Source: Rathayibacter sp. VKM Ac-2857
GTDB lineage: Bacteria; Actinomycetota; Actinomycetes; Actinomycetales; Microbacteriaceae
NCBI RefSeq assembly: GCF_013205025.1
Contig: NZ_JABMLE010000001.1
Span: 1,364,001-1,428,000 of the forward strand
Length of the DNA stretch: 64,000 nt
Direction of reading: 5' to 3'
Shown: in pieces, positions 1 to 7,514 of the stretch
How the letters are laid out: each line of letters begins with the position of its first letter
Position numbering within the stretch: position 1 is the stretch's first letter
The notes under the pieces: generated by a model
The model's input: only the letters and a program-made list of their open reading frames with translations
What the model was told of the DNA's origin: nothing
Databases searched by the model: none
Made by a program: the position numbers and the translations under genes

Positions 1-656
1 GCTCCTTCGGCTCCGGCGCCCTCGCCGGCGCGGCCGCCGCCGCCAACTTCGTCACCGGCCTGGTGCTGATGATCGTCGTCCTCTTCTTCTTCATGAAGGA
101 CGGCCCGAAGATCTGGGAGTTCCTGCTCCGCCCCTTCACCGGCTCGAGCTACGACCGCGCCAAGCGCGTCGGCGGCAAGACGGTCGACGTCCTCGGCGGC
201 TACATCCGCGGCACGGCGACCGTCGCTGCGGTCGACGCGATCGGCATCGGCGTCGCCCTGGCGATCCTGCAGGTGCCGCTGGCCCTCCCGCTCGCGGTGA
301 TCGTCTTCCTCACCGCCTTCATCCCGATCGTCGGAGCGACGGCCGCCGGCATCCTCGCCGCCCTCGTCGCGCTGGTGGCGAACGGCCCTGTGGCCGCGCT
401 GATCGTGATCATCGTCGTCATCGCGGTCAACCAGCTCGAGGGCAACTTCCTCCAGCCGGTCGTGATGGCCCGCTCGCTCAAGCTGCACCCGCTGATCGTG
501 CTGATCGCGCTGACCATCGGCACCGTGCTCGCCGGCATCGTCGGCGCCGTCCTCGCCGTGCCGATCGCCGCGGTCGCCTGGGGCATCGTCTCGGTCTGGA
601 ACGGCCCCGACCGCCCGGCCGAGCCGGCCCGGCAGAAGCGCGACGAGAGCGTCTGA
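1..656 (+). CDS. AI-2E family transporter, 3' part only
   Basis: The reading frame is open from base 3, so the gene begins upstream of the window; about 217 C-terminal codons are present. The protein is a run of hydrophobic segments with the sequence NQLEGNFLQPVVMARSLKLH, which is the conserved C-terminal signature of the AI-2E/UPF0118 permeases, followed by a last pair of membrane helices and a short basic tail. Family members are 7-8 TM proteins; different ones export autoinducer-2, act as Na+/H+ antiporters, or have no known substrate, so the substrate cannot be assigned here. It ends 40 bp before the convergent response regulator stop. Confidence 0.85.
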   Translation, partial: SFGSGALAGAAAAANFVTGLVLMIVVLFFFMKDGPKIWEFLLRPFTGSSYDRAKRVGGKTVDVLGGYIRGTATVAAVDAIGIGVALAILQVPLALPLAVIVFLTAFIPIVGATAAGILAALVALVANGPVAALIVIIVVIAVNQLEGNFLQPVVMARSLKLHPLIVLIALTIGTVLAGIVGAVLAVPIAAVAWGIVSVWNGPDRPAEPARQKRDESV

Positions 657-696
657 CCCGCTCGGATCGCCACGACGGGACCGTCGGGCCGCACCC

Positions 697-1365
697 CTAG
701 GGCGTGCGCCCGATGATCCCGTCGCGCAGCGCCTGGCGCCGCAGCGCGATCTTCGTGCTCACGCCGACGCCCTCGGCGCGGTACTTCGCCCGGGCGTTGC
801 GGAGCGAGCTGCGCGCCGCGTCCTGGGTGATCCCGAGCTCGGTCGCGACCTGCTTGAGCGAGAGGCCCTCGACGAAGAGGCCGACGATCCGGCGCTCGCG
901 GGCCGTCAGCGGTCCCGCGCCGCCGCCGCCGAGCAGCGCCCGGGTCTGCGGGGTGAGGAAGCACTCGCCGCGCGCCGCGGTGCGGATCGCCTCGAGGATG
1001 ACCTCGGTCCGCTCGCTCTTCACTAGATAGCCGCGTGCTCCCGCCTCCAAGGCCCCCGCGACGGTCTCCGGCTGCGAGTGCGTGCTGATGATGATCGTCG
1101 CCGCTCCCGAGGCGGTGATGGTGCGGATCTTCATCGCGAGGTCGAGGTCGTCGCCGAGGTCGATGTCCAGCAGCACGACGTCGGTCGGGAAGCGCGGGTG
1201 CGCCAGCAGCGCGGTCCAGCTCGGGGCGGTCGCGACGACGCGGATGTCGGAGCCGGAGCGGTTGATCCACTCGGTGAGGGCGCTGAGCAGGATCGGGTGG
1301 TCGTCGAGGATGGCGAGGGCGATCCCGGGGGCCCCGCTCGCCGTCACGGGATCGGGCGCACTCAT
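697..1365 (-). CDS. NarL/FixJ-type response regulator
   Basis: A 222-residue two-domain regulator. The receiver domain has the acidic pair D21-D22, phospho-acceptor D67 (LLDIDL), S94/T95 and K116 (VKS). A LuxR-type helix-turn-helix follows at about 152-210 (LTARERRIVGLFVEGLSLKQ). The ATG at 1365 overlaps the stop of the upstream membrane gene (ATGA), so translation is coupled. It is the last gene of a three-gene operon whose first gene encodes a histidine kinase (2585-3841), the likely phosphodonor. Target genes are not visible. An upstream in-frame start would overlap the previous gene by a further 96 bases and is less likely. Confidence 0.9.
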   Translation of the reverse strand: MSAPDPVTASGAPGIALAILDDHPILLSALTEWINRSGSDIRVVATAPSWTALLAHPRFPTDVVLLDIDLGDDLDLAMKIRTITASGAATIIISTHSQPETVAGALEAGARGYLVKSERTEVILEAIRTAARGECFLTPQTRALLGGGGAGPLTARERRIVGLFVEGLSLKQVATELGITQDAARSSLRNARAKYRAEGVGVSTKIALRRQALRDGIIGRTP

Positions 1366-2588
1366 GCCGGCCTCCCCGGCGGGCGGTGGTCCAGCTCGAT
1401 CGTCGTGCCCGTCCCCTCCGGCGAGGCCCGATGCGCGCCGATCTCGCCGAGGATCCCCCACACCGAGGGATCGAGGTCGCGCGGGCGCAGACCCGGCGCG
1501 CGGAGGACGATCCGCACGGGTGCCGCCGCGTCCTCGCTCTGCGCGAGCAGCAGCTCGATCGGCGGGCGACCGGCGCCCGCCTGCGTCGTCAGCAGCCAGA
1601 GGACCGAGAGCAGGCGCGAGCGGTCGGGCGGAGCGAGCGCGGCGGCCACCCCGCGCGGGTCGCGGACGAGGACCGACCCGGCCAGCAGCGCCGACTCCTC
1701 CACTGCGATCTGCAGCCAGGTGCGGTCGTGGCTGCGCGCCAGCACCTCCCGCAGCCGGTCGCCGAGCAGCCGGGCGCGCTCGCCGAGATCGGCGTCGGGG
1801 ACGGTGTCGCGGGCGACGACCTCCTCGAGCAGCTCCGCGATCTCCGCGTCGACGCGGGCGAGCTCCGCGGCGGCGAGGCTGCCCGGACCCGTGCCCGGTC
1901 CGTCCACCACGCTGTCGGCCAGCGTGCGGTCGAGCCCGCGGTGCACGTGGCGGTCGAGTGCGGTGAGCAGGGCCGCGTAGACCGCCACCGGCGCGGTCGA
2001 CAGCAGGACGTTCCCCACGGCGATGCTCGTTCCGTCGTCGGCGAGCAGCGCGTGGCCCAGCAGCCCGAGCAGGCTGAGCGCGACGAGCCCGGCGATCGCG
2101 CCGGTGCTCCGCGCGGGCGGCTGGAAGCCCAGGAGCGCGATCACCGTCGCGCCCACTCCGATGCAGACCGTCGGGTAGTAGAGCGGCGCCGGCGCCGGCA
2201 GCGCGTAGTCGGCGAACTCCAGCACCAGCGCCACGGCGTCGACGACGACGACCCCGGCGAACAGCCGGCGGGGCAGCTCGCCGCGCCGGGTCACCACGAC
2301 GACGATCCCCACCGCGAGCGCGCCGAGCACCAGGACCCAGGAGAGGCCGGAGAGCCAGGTCGCCGACCGGTCGTTCAGCGCCCAGAGGAAGGAGGCGAGT
2401 CCGCGGACCACCAGCGCCACGGAGATCGAGAGGAAGCCGACGCTGAGATAGCTCGCGGTGAGGCGGTTCGTGCGGGTGATCCGCTGGCGGACCGAGTCGA
2501 GCGTCCGCGGGCCCTGCCCCGCCGCCCGGACCAGCTCGACGAGCGTGCCCTCGCCGGAGCGGTCGGCGGCCTCCGCCGGGGCGGTCAT
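1362..2588 (-). CDS. membrane protein with degenerate histidine-kinase-like C terminus
   Basis: A 408-residue protein with about six hydrophobic segments in residues 40-215, then a soluble tail. The tail has an acidic helix (DAEIAELLEEVVARD), a region resembling a relaxed ATPase fold, and it ends with EGTGTTIELDHRPPG, which looks like the last strands of a HATPase_c domain. No phospho-accepting HD motif, N-box or DxGxG box is visible, so it is probably not an active kinase. It overlaps the histidine kinase gene upstream and the response regulator downstream by ATGA junctions. Inference: a pseudo-kinase partner or sensor subunit of that two-component system. No named family was recognised. Confidence 0.7.
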   Translation of the reverse strand: MTAPAEAADRSGEGTLVELVRAAGQGPRTLDSVRQRITRTNRLTASYLSVGFLSISVALVVRGLASFLWALNDRSATWLSGLSWVLVLGALAVGIVVVVTRRGELPRRLFAGVVVVDAVALVLEFADYALPAPAPLYYPTVCIGVGATVIALLGFQPPARSTGAIAGLVALSLLGLLGHALLADDGTSIAVGNVLLSTAPVAVYAALLTALDRHVHRGLDRTLADSVVDGPGTGPGSLAAAELARVDAEIAELLEEVVARDTVPDADLGERARLLGDRLREVLARSHDRTWLQIAVEESALLAGSVLVRDPRGVAAALAPPDRSRLLSVLWLLTTQAGAGRPPIELLLAQSEDAAAPVRIVLRAPGLRPRDLDPSVWGILGEIGAHRASPEGTGTTIELDHRPPGRPA

Positions 2589-3841
2589 CGCGGCACGCTC
2601 ATCAGGACGGTCGTGCCGGCGCCGACCGCGGAGAACACCCGGACCGTCCCGCCGACCGCCTCGATCCGCCCGACGACCGACTGCGCGAGCCCGAGCCGCG
2701 CCGCGGGCACCGCCGAGGGGTCGAAGCCGCGACCGGCGTCCGAGACGGTCACCCGGACCGAGTCCGGCCCCTGGTCGAGCGTGACGTGCGCGGTGGCGGT
2801 GCCGGAGTGGCGGCGCACGTTCTCGAGGCACTCCCCCGCCGCCCGCGCGAGGGCGTCGAGCGCCGGTGCGCGGAGGGGGACCTCGGTGCCGGAGTCGTCG
2901 GCGCCCGCGTGCCAGCGCACCTCCACGCCGAGCGTCTGCGCCCGGCGGCCGACCTCGGCGAGCACGGCGGGCACCGGGCTCCCCTCCTCGACCGCCGTCG
3001 GAGCCGGCTCCGGCTCGGCGCGGTCGAGCCGGCGGAGGAGGGCGAGGTCCGCCTCGGCCTGGGCCCGCAGCGTCGACGCGGGGACGCCCTCGCCGCGGTG
3101 GGCGAGGAGGGTGAGGGTGGCGAGGATCGTGTCGTGCATCAGCCGCGCCTCGCGGCGGCGCTGCGCCTCGCTCTCGCTGGAGCGGCGCTCGGCCGCGTGC
3201 GCGGTGAGGAGGCGCGCGGTGCCGGCGTGCGCGCGCTCGACGCTGGAGGCGAGCCAGCGGGCGCCGATGACGGCGATGATCCAGCAGACGACGACCGAGA
3301 GGCCGACGAACAGCGCGCGGCCCGACCCCCAGGTGGCCGCCGTCGCGAGGGCCAGCGCCGGGAGGCCGGCGAGCACGGCCGCCGCACCGAGCCGCGGGGA
3401 CGAGCCGATCGCGAGCAGCCCGGCGGGGAGGGCCATCGAGGCGAGCATCGTCACGCAGCTGAGCACGGTGCGGTCGCCGTCCTGGACGCCCGGGCCGAGG
3501 AACGCGGCGAGCGCGGCGAAGCCGAGCACGAGACCGGCCAGCACCGCCCGCGCCCCGGCGGGGCCGGCCCGGCGCGAGGAGAGCTGGATCGCGGCGCTGA
3601 CGACGAGCAGGAGGGCGCTCGGCAGCACGGCGAGCAGCTCGCCGGGCGCGAGCAGAGCCAGGTGGAGCGCGGACGCGCCCGCGAAGACGCCCCCGGCCCG
3701 GCGCGCGCACGCGAGCCCGACCTCGCTCTGCTCGCGCCGGAGCTCGAGCGCGTCGGCGGTCGCGATCGCGGCGGTCGCGGCACTCGAGGTCTCGGCACCC
3801 GGGGTCTCGGCACCGGGGGTCTCGGCACTCGGGAGCAGCAT
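2585..3841 (-). CDS. sensor histidine kinase (HisKA_3/HATPase type)
   Basis: A 418-residue membrane kinase. After an N-terminal stretch with tandem ETPGA repeats (residues 7-18) come about six hydrophobic segments (about 50-195), a charged helix, the HisKA_3 motif RLMHDTILATL with phospho-acceptor H236, the N-box GECLENVRRH (N341) and the G-box SDAGRGFD (368-374), ending in a GAGTTVLMSVP strand. This is the LiaS/NarX-like class that pairs with LuxR-type regulators, and one is encoded two genes downstream. The ATG at 3841 is preceded by GAGGTG at suitable spacing; a longer frame up to 4018 lacks such a site and gives an unlikely N terminus. Confidence 0.88.
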   Translation of the reverse strand: MLLPSAETPGAETPGAETSSAATAAIATADALELRREQSEVGLACARRAGGVFAGASALHLALLAPGELLAVLPSALLLVVSAAIQLSSRRAGPAGARAVLAGLVLGFAALAAFLGPGVQDGDRTVLSCVTMLASMALPAGLLAIGSSPRLGAAAVLAGLPALALATAATWGSGRALFVGLSVVVCWIIAVIGARWLASSVERAHAGTARLLTAHAAERRSSESEAQRRREARLMHDTILATLTLLAHRGEGVPASTLRAQAEADLALLRRLDRAEPEPAPTAVEEGSPVPAVLAEVGRRAQTLGVEVRWHAGADDSGTEVPLRAPALDALARAAGECLENVRRHSGTATAHVTLDQGPDSVRVTVSDAGRGFDPSAVPAARLGLAQSVVGRIEAVGGTVRVFSAVGAGTTVLMSVPR

Positions 3842-4369
3842 CGACACCTCGCCGGCAGGGGGTGCGCGAGCCGCACCCGGAGTTGCATCGTGGCACAGCG
3901 GACGGACGCGCGCGGAGCCGTTCTGCACTCCGCGGTCGCGCTCGGGCGCCCGTCTCCCGTAGAGTGGGGTCATCTCCTGGGCGATCGCCCGAATTCCACG
4001 GCTGAGAAGTCGCACCACGACGAAGAGACTCAGCCCCTGATAGAGACCGCACGGATCGAGTGCATCGCCCTCGATCTCCCGGTTCGAACGCCCGCCTCAC
4101 CCGCGGGTACCGCCCTTCACAGGACGCCGCGGAAGCCGCGCCGTTCCTCGTTCGACCCCCGCTTCTCCGACACTCTCGGTGAGCGGGACGTTCTCCCCCG
4201 CGCAGACGCACTCCCCACGAGGAGCCGCGCTCTCCGCCCCCAGACGACCCGGACCATCCGGCCGACGCGTGTTTCACCCGCAGCGGCCGAGCGGATCGGG
4301 TACCGCACAGCTGTGCGAAATCTAACGACGGCCGCTCACGCGGGCGTCACCATCACGTAAGGAAAAGAA
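3842..4369. other. 528-bp divergent intergenic region upstream of csp
   Basis: No supported gene lies between the histidine kinase start (minus strand) and the cold shock gene (plus strand). The region must hold both promoters. The visible features are a perfect 12-bp palindrome, GCACAGCTGTGC, at 4305-4316, about 55 bp before the csp start, and the AAGGA ribosome site before 4370. Cold shock genes in other bacteria often have long structured leaders; whether this one does cannot be told by eye. A GGTTCGAA string at 4080 is not part of a tRNA. Confidence 0.5.
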
Positions 4370-4579
4370 ATGCCTACTGGCACCGTTAAGTGGTTCAACT
4401 CCGAAAAGGGCTTCGGCTTCATCGCTCCCGACGACGGAGGCGCCGACGTGTTCGCGCACTTCTCCGCCATCGCCAAGGAGGGCTACCGCGAGCTCGTCGA
4501 GAACCAGCACGTCGAGTACGACGTCGAGCAGGGCCGCAAGGGCCCGCAGGCCGCGAACATCCGCGGCGTCGGCGAGTAA
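4370..4579 (+). CDS. cspA: cold shock protein, CspA family
   Basis: A 69-residue OB-fold protein of the standard CspA length. Both nucleic-acid-binding motifs are intact: KGFGFI (RNP1) near residues 15-20 and DVFAHF (RNP2) near 27-32, preceded by [11 protein letters not shown]. The family binds single-stranded RNA and DNA and melts RNA structure, acting as an RNA chaperone in the cytoplasm. The ATG follows AAGGAAAAGAA. It is monocistronic: a GC-rich hairpin terminator lies 46 bases after the stop. The long upstream intergenic region may contain a leader that controls expression. Confidence 0.96.
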   Translation: MPTGTVKWFNSEKGFGFIAPDDGGADVFAHFSAIAKEGYRELVENQHVEYDVEQGRKGPQAANIRGVGE

Positions 4580-4625
4580 TCACCGACTCCTGCGTCACAC
4601 GGCCTCCGGGCCGCAGCGACCTCTG

Positions 4626-4670
4626 AACGCCCCGTCCCCCGCGATCCTCGGATCCGGTGGGCGGGGCGTT
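4626..4670 (+). terminator. hairpin terminator after cspA
   Basis: AACGCCCCG at 4626-4634 pairs perfectly with CGGGGCGTT at 4662-4670, and the inner TCCCCC/GGTGGG extends the stem to about 15 bp with one mismatch. A TTCGTCGTT stretch follows. This is a GC-rich, T-poor actinobacterial intrinsic terminator placed 46 nt after the cspA stop. Confidence 0.75.
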
Positions 4671-4725
4671 CGTCGTTCCCGGTCCGACCTGCCCGGGGCC
4701 GCGCCGCGGCGGTATCCTCGCGAGC

Positions 4726-5034
4726 ATGGGACGACTGATCTACGGGCCGCAGTCACTCGAGATCGACTTCGACGATCGACTGCTCGCCCACCTGAAGGTG
4801 GCGATGTTCGCGAAGATGCGGCGGAACGAGTCGTTCAGCCTCTCCTGGACCGAGCCGGAGTCGAGCGGCTACGGCCGCAGCTCCGTCTGGATCCACCCGA
4901 CGACGCCGCTGCACTTCCGCTTCCACGGCGGCCGGCGCCCGGCCCTCAACCGCACCTGGATCGACGAGCTGATCGCCCACGCCAACGCCACCGGCGAGAT
5001 GGTCCTGGCCGCGGAGCCCGACGAGCACGCCTGA
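4726..5034 (+). CDS. DUF7882-like small protein
   Basis: A 102-residue soluble protein beginning MGRLIYGPQS with DDRLLAHLKVAMFAKMRRNE and SFSLSW segments, then SSVWIHPTTPLHFRFHGG. From memory this matches a short family common in Microbacteriaceae, now called DUF7882, whose members are often mislabelled ATP-dependent DNA ligase. No catalytic motif of a ligase is present. The ATG at 4726 was chosen because the family starts at MG-L-YG; an in-frame start 69 bases upstream would overlap the cspA terminator. Function unknown. It stands alone, followed by a REP-like repeat cluster. Confidence 0.75.
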   Translation: MGRLIYGPQSLEIDFDDRLLAHLKVAMFAKMRRNESFSLSWTEPESSGYGRSSVWIHPTTPLHFRFHGGRRPALNRTWIDELIAHANATGEMVLAAEPDEHA

Positions 5035-5040
5035 CCCCCG

Positions 5041-5243
5041 GGTCTCGATACGCCCCTCCGGGGCTACTCGACCAGCATGCTTGCCGCTAGCGGCTACTCG
5101 CCCGGCAAGTCGGCCGACACGCCCACCATGCTGATCGAGTAGCGCCCGCAGGGCGCGTATCGAGATCCACCACCGCCGGACGACCCACCCCGCTGAGGAC
5201 GGCGGGTCTCGATACGCCCCTCCGGGGCTACTCGACCAGCATG
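5041..5243. repeat. REP-like repeat cluster, 3 copies
   Basis: Three copies of a roughly 40-50 nt element: forward at 5041-5080 and 5205-5243 (CTCGATACGCCCC, then GGGGCTACTCGACCAGCATG) and an inverted copy at 5127-5174 (CATGCTGATCGAGTAG, then CGTATCGAGATCCACCACC). Each copy is itself a hairpin around GCCCC-TCC-GGGGC or CGCCC-GCA-GGGCG. The cluster fills the gap between two convergent genes. Confidence 0.85.
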
Positions 5244-5268
5244 TCTGCGGGATGCCGACGCACGCGGC

Positions 5269-5964
5269 TCAGACGACGCGGGGGCGGGCGGTGTGCACGA
5301 GCTCGTCGTGCGGCAGGGCGCGCAGGCGTGCCGCGATCTCCTCGCGGGCGGTGGCGTCGACGGACGCCCAGGCGTACTCCTCCGGCCAGAGCGGAGTGAG
5401 GGTCACCAGCTCGACGTCGCCGGTCGCCAGCTCGAGGCGCTCGGGCAGGCCGCCGCCGCGGAGCCCCAGCAGCACGCCGACCGAGCCGTGCTCGTCGGTC
5501 CAGGCCGGCGGAGCGGCCGCGCCGTGCAGGGTCGCGGTGTCGACGCCCGTGCGGCAGCAGACGCCCTGCAGCGCCGCGAGACGGGCCGCCTCGTAGAGGA
5601 CGCGGAACTGCCAGTGGTTCCAGAGGTCGGCCGCGGGGATGCCCCGGAGCGCCGAGGTCTCGAGGCACAGCTCGAGACCGAGGCCGGTGCCGGGTCGCGC
5701 GAGGCGGTCGAAGGGATCGCTGAGGCCGTCGGTGGCGAGCACCACGGAGGCGCCGCGCTCGACGCGGAGGAACGCGCGGTGATCGGTCGGCCAGCGGGCG
5801 CCGCCGCGCACCCCCGGGTCCTCCGTCGAGACGACGACCGTGCGGTCCAGCTCGCCGACGCTGCGCCAGAGCTGGGCACGATCCTCGGCCACGGCCTCCG
5901 CGAGGGCCTGCCGCTCGTCCGGGGTCCAGCGGAGCTCCCGCGCGCGGTTGAACAGCAACGACAT
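5269..5964 (-). CDS. hypothetical protein, suppressor-of-fused-like domain
   Basis: A 231-residue soluble protein without signal or membrane segments. The stretch ASVVLATDGLSDPF followed by GTGLGLELCLET, an internal NHWQFRVLYEAARLAA helix and LTPLWPEEYAWA resemble the SUFU (suppressor of fused) fold found in bacterial hypothetical and immunity-like proteins. This is a pattern-level resemblance only. The ATG at 5964 has a GGGGAG site just upstream. It is monocistronic, with its 3' end facing the REP-like cluster. No toxin gene is adjacent, so an immunity role is not supported. Confidence 0.6.
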   Translation of the reverse strand: MSLLFNRARELRWTPDERQALAEAVAEDRAQLWRSVGELDRTVVVSTEDPGVRGGARWPTDHRAFLRVERGASVVLATDGLSDPFDRLARPGTGLGLELCLETSALRGIPAADLWNHWQFRVLYEAARLAALQGVCCRTGVDTATLHGAAAPPAWTDEHGSVGVLLGLRGGGLPERLELATGDVELVTLTPLWPEEYAWASVDATAREEIAARLRALPHDELVHTARPRVV

Positions 5965-6084
5965 GAGACTCCCCGTCCGCGCGGCCGGCGTGCCGCGTCC
6001 TCCGGAACCGTACGGGGCCCGCCAGGGGGGCTCCTCCGAGCAACCGGAGTAGTTCCTGGACGCCGGGCCGCGCCGCGGACGGGC

Positions 6085-6471
6085 TCAGCCGAGCGGATCG
6101 ACGCCGTTGTGGCGCCAGCGCTCGTCGGCGAGCTGGCCCGAGCCGGCCTCGCCGTCGTGCGCGCCGAGCGGCTCGGCCTCGCGCCGCGCCTCGACCGGGA
6201 CGGCCCCGAGCGAGGTGCCCGCGCCCTCGGCCGTGCTGCCGGGGGCGAGCAGCCCCTCCTCGTCCTCGCGGGAGCCGACCTCGTCCTCCGGGGCGTTCTC
6301 GGTGCCGCTCTCGGCCATCGAGTCGTAGGGGTGGTCGGGGTCGGCGCTCTCGTCGGGAGTGGTGCTCTCCTCGTTCTCGGCGTCGGCGGGCTGGACGTCG
6401 TCCGGCTGCTCGACGTTCGCCGAGCCTCCGCTGGTGAATCCGGCGAACTCGGGGCTCTCGTCTGCGCTCAT
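6085..6471 (-). CDS. small acidic hypothetical protein
   Basis: A 128-residue protein very rich in Glu, Asp, Ser, Pro and Gly and almost free of hydrophobic stretches, so it is probably disordered in the cytoplasm. It begins MSADESPEFAG and ends ERWRHNGVDPLG; the conserved-looking C terminus hints at a real gene rather than a shadow. The ATG at 6471 is favoured over an upstream in-frame start that would run into the divergent reductase promoter. No family was recognised. It is divergent from the MDR reductase at 6552. Confidence 0.6.
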   Translation of the reverse strand: MSADESPEFAGFTSGGSANVEQPDDVQPADAENEESTTPDESADPDHPYDSMAESGTENAPEDEVGSREDEEGLLAPGSTAEGAGTSLGAVPVEARREAEPLGAHDGEAGSGQLADERWRHNGVDPLG

Positions 6472-6551
6472 GGCCGCCACGGTAGCACCGGGCGGCCAGC
6501 GCCTAGGCTCGGGGGACGACCGCCTCGGCGGCACGACGACGGGAGCGGGAA

Positions 6552-7514
6552 GTGCGACGACTGGGTTACGAGCGGTTCGGCGGACCGGACGTGCTCTCCT
6601 GGCGGGAGGCCCCCGTGCCGATGCCCGGACGCGGCGAGGTGCTGGTGCGCACGCGCGCCGCGAGCATCAACGCGACCGACGAGAAGATCCTCTCCGGCGC
6701 CGCCCGGATCATGACGGTCGGCCGGAAGCGCCCCTACGGCTTCGGGCTCGACATCGCCGGCACGGTCGAGGCGCTCGGCCCGGGCGACCACTCCGTCTCG
6801 ATCGGCGACCGGGTGGTGGGCATGACCCGCGACGGCGACGCCTTCGCCGACGCCGCGATCGTCCGCGGCCGCTCGCTGGTGCCGCTGCCCGACTCCCTCG
6901 ACGACGTGCAGGGGGTGACGCTGGCGATGTCCGGCGGCACCGCGATCGGCGTGGTCGACGCCCTGCGGGTCCGGGCCGGCGAAGAGGTGCTGGTGGGCGG
7001 CGGCTCCGGAGCGATCGGGAACCTCGTCGTGCAGCTGCTCCTCCGCGCGGGCTGCACCGTCGCCGCGACCGGCTCCGCCGCGTCCGCCGACACCCTGCGC
7101 GGGCTCGGCGCCGAGCCGCACGACTACCGCCTGCTCGACCTCGGCGTGCTCGGCGGCCGCTTCGACGCGGTGCTCGACGTCTCCGGACACCTGCCGGCGC
7201 GGGACGCCGCGATCCTGCTGGCCGACGGCGGCCGCTACGCCACCCTCGTGCCGAGCGGCCCGGACCTCGGCGCCCAGGCGGCGAGCCTCGTCCGGCGCGG
7301 CCGCCCGAAGGTGAGCAACCTGATCGTCACGGCGAGCGCCGAGCGGATCGGCCGCGCGGTCTCGCTCGCCGTCTCGGGCGAGCTCGTCCCCGCGGCCGGC
7401 GCCGTGCATCCGCTCGACGAGATCGTCGCCGTGCTGGCGCGGCGCGCTCAGGGCACCGATCGGACGATCGGCAAGATCGTCTTCACCGCCGACGACGCGG
7501 CTCCGCTGAGCTGA
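6552..7514 (+). CDS. zinc-independent MDR-type NAD(P)H oxidoreductase
   Basis: A 320-residue quinone-reductase-like member of the medium-chain dehydrogenase/reductase superfamily. It opens with MRRLGYERFGGPDVLSW, has the substrate-domain motif RAASINATDEKI, the nucleotide-binding motif VGGGSGAIGNLVVQLL at about residues 148-163, and a C-terminal GKIVF strand. The catalytic zinc ligands are absent. GTG at 6552 is chosen because it follows GGGAGCGGGAA. The substrate is unknown. The gene overlaps the convergent drug exporter by 32 bp at its 3' end, so there is no terminator between them. Confidence 0.82.
   Translation: MRRLGYERFGGPDVLSWREAPVPMPGRGEVLVRTRAASINATDEKILSGAARIMTVGRKRPYGFGLDIAGTVEALGPGDHSVSIGDRVVGMTRDGDAFADAAIVRGRSLVPLPDSLDDVQGVTLAMSGGTAIGVVDALRVRAGEEVLVGGGSGAIGNLVVQLLLRAGCTVAATGSAASADTLRGLGAEPHDYRLLDLGVLGGRFDAVLDVSGHLPARDAAILLADGGRYATLVPSGPDLGAQAASLVRRGRPKVSNLIVTASAERIGRAVSLAVSGELVPAAGAVHPLDEIVAVLARRAQGTDRTIGKIVFTADDAAPLS

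Noticed and set aside
1078-1980. Long plus-strand open frames over the two-component operon
   Set aside because: They are shadows in high-GC DNA; the minus-strand genes have intact domains and ribosome sites.
4060-4110. GGTTCGAA string resembling a tRNA T-loop
   Set aside because: No acceptor or anticodon stem can be formed around it, and no CCA or D-arm is present.
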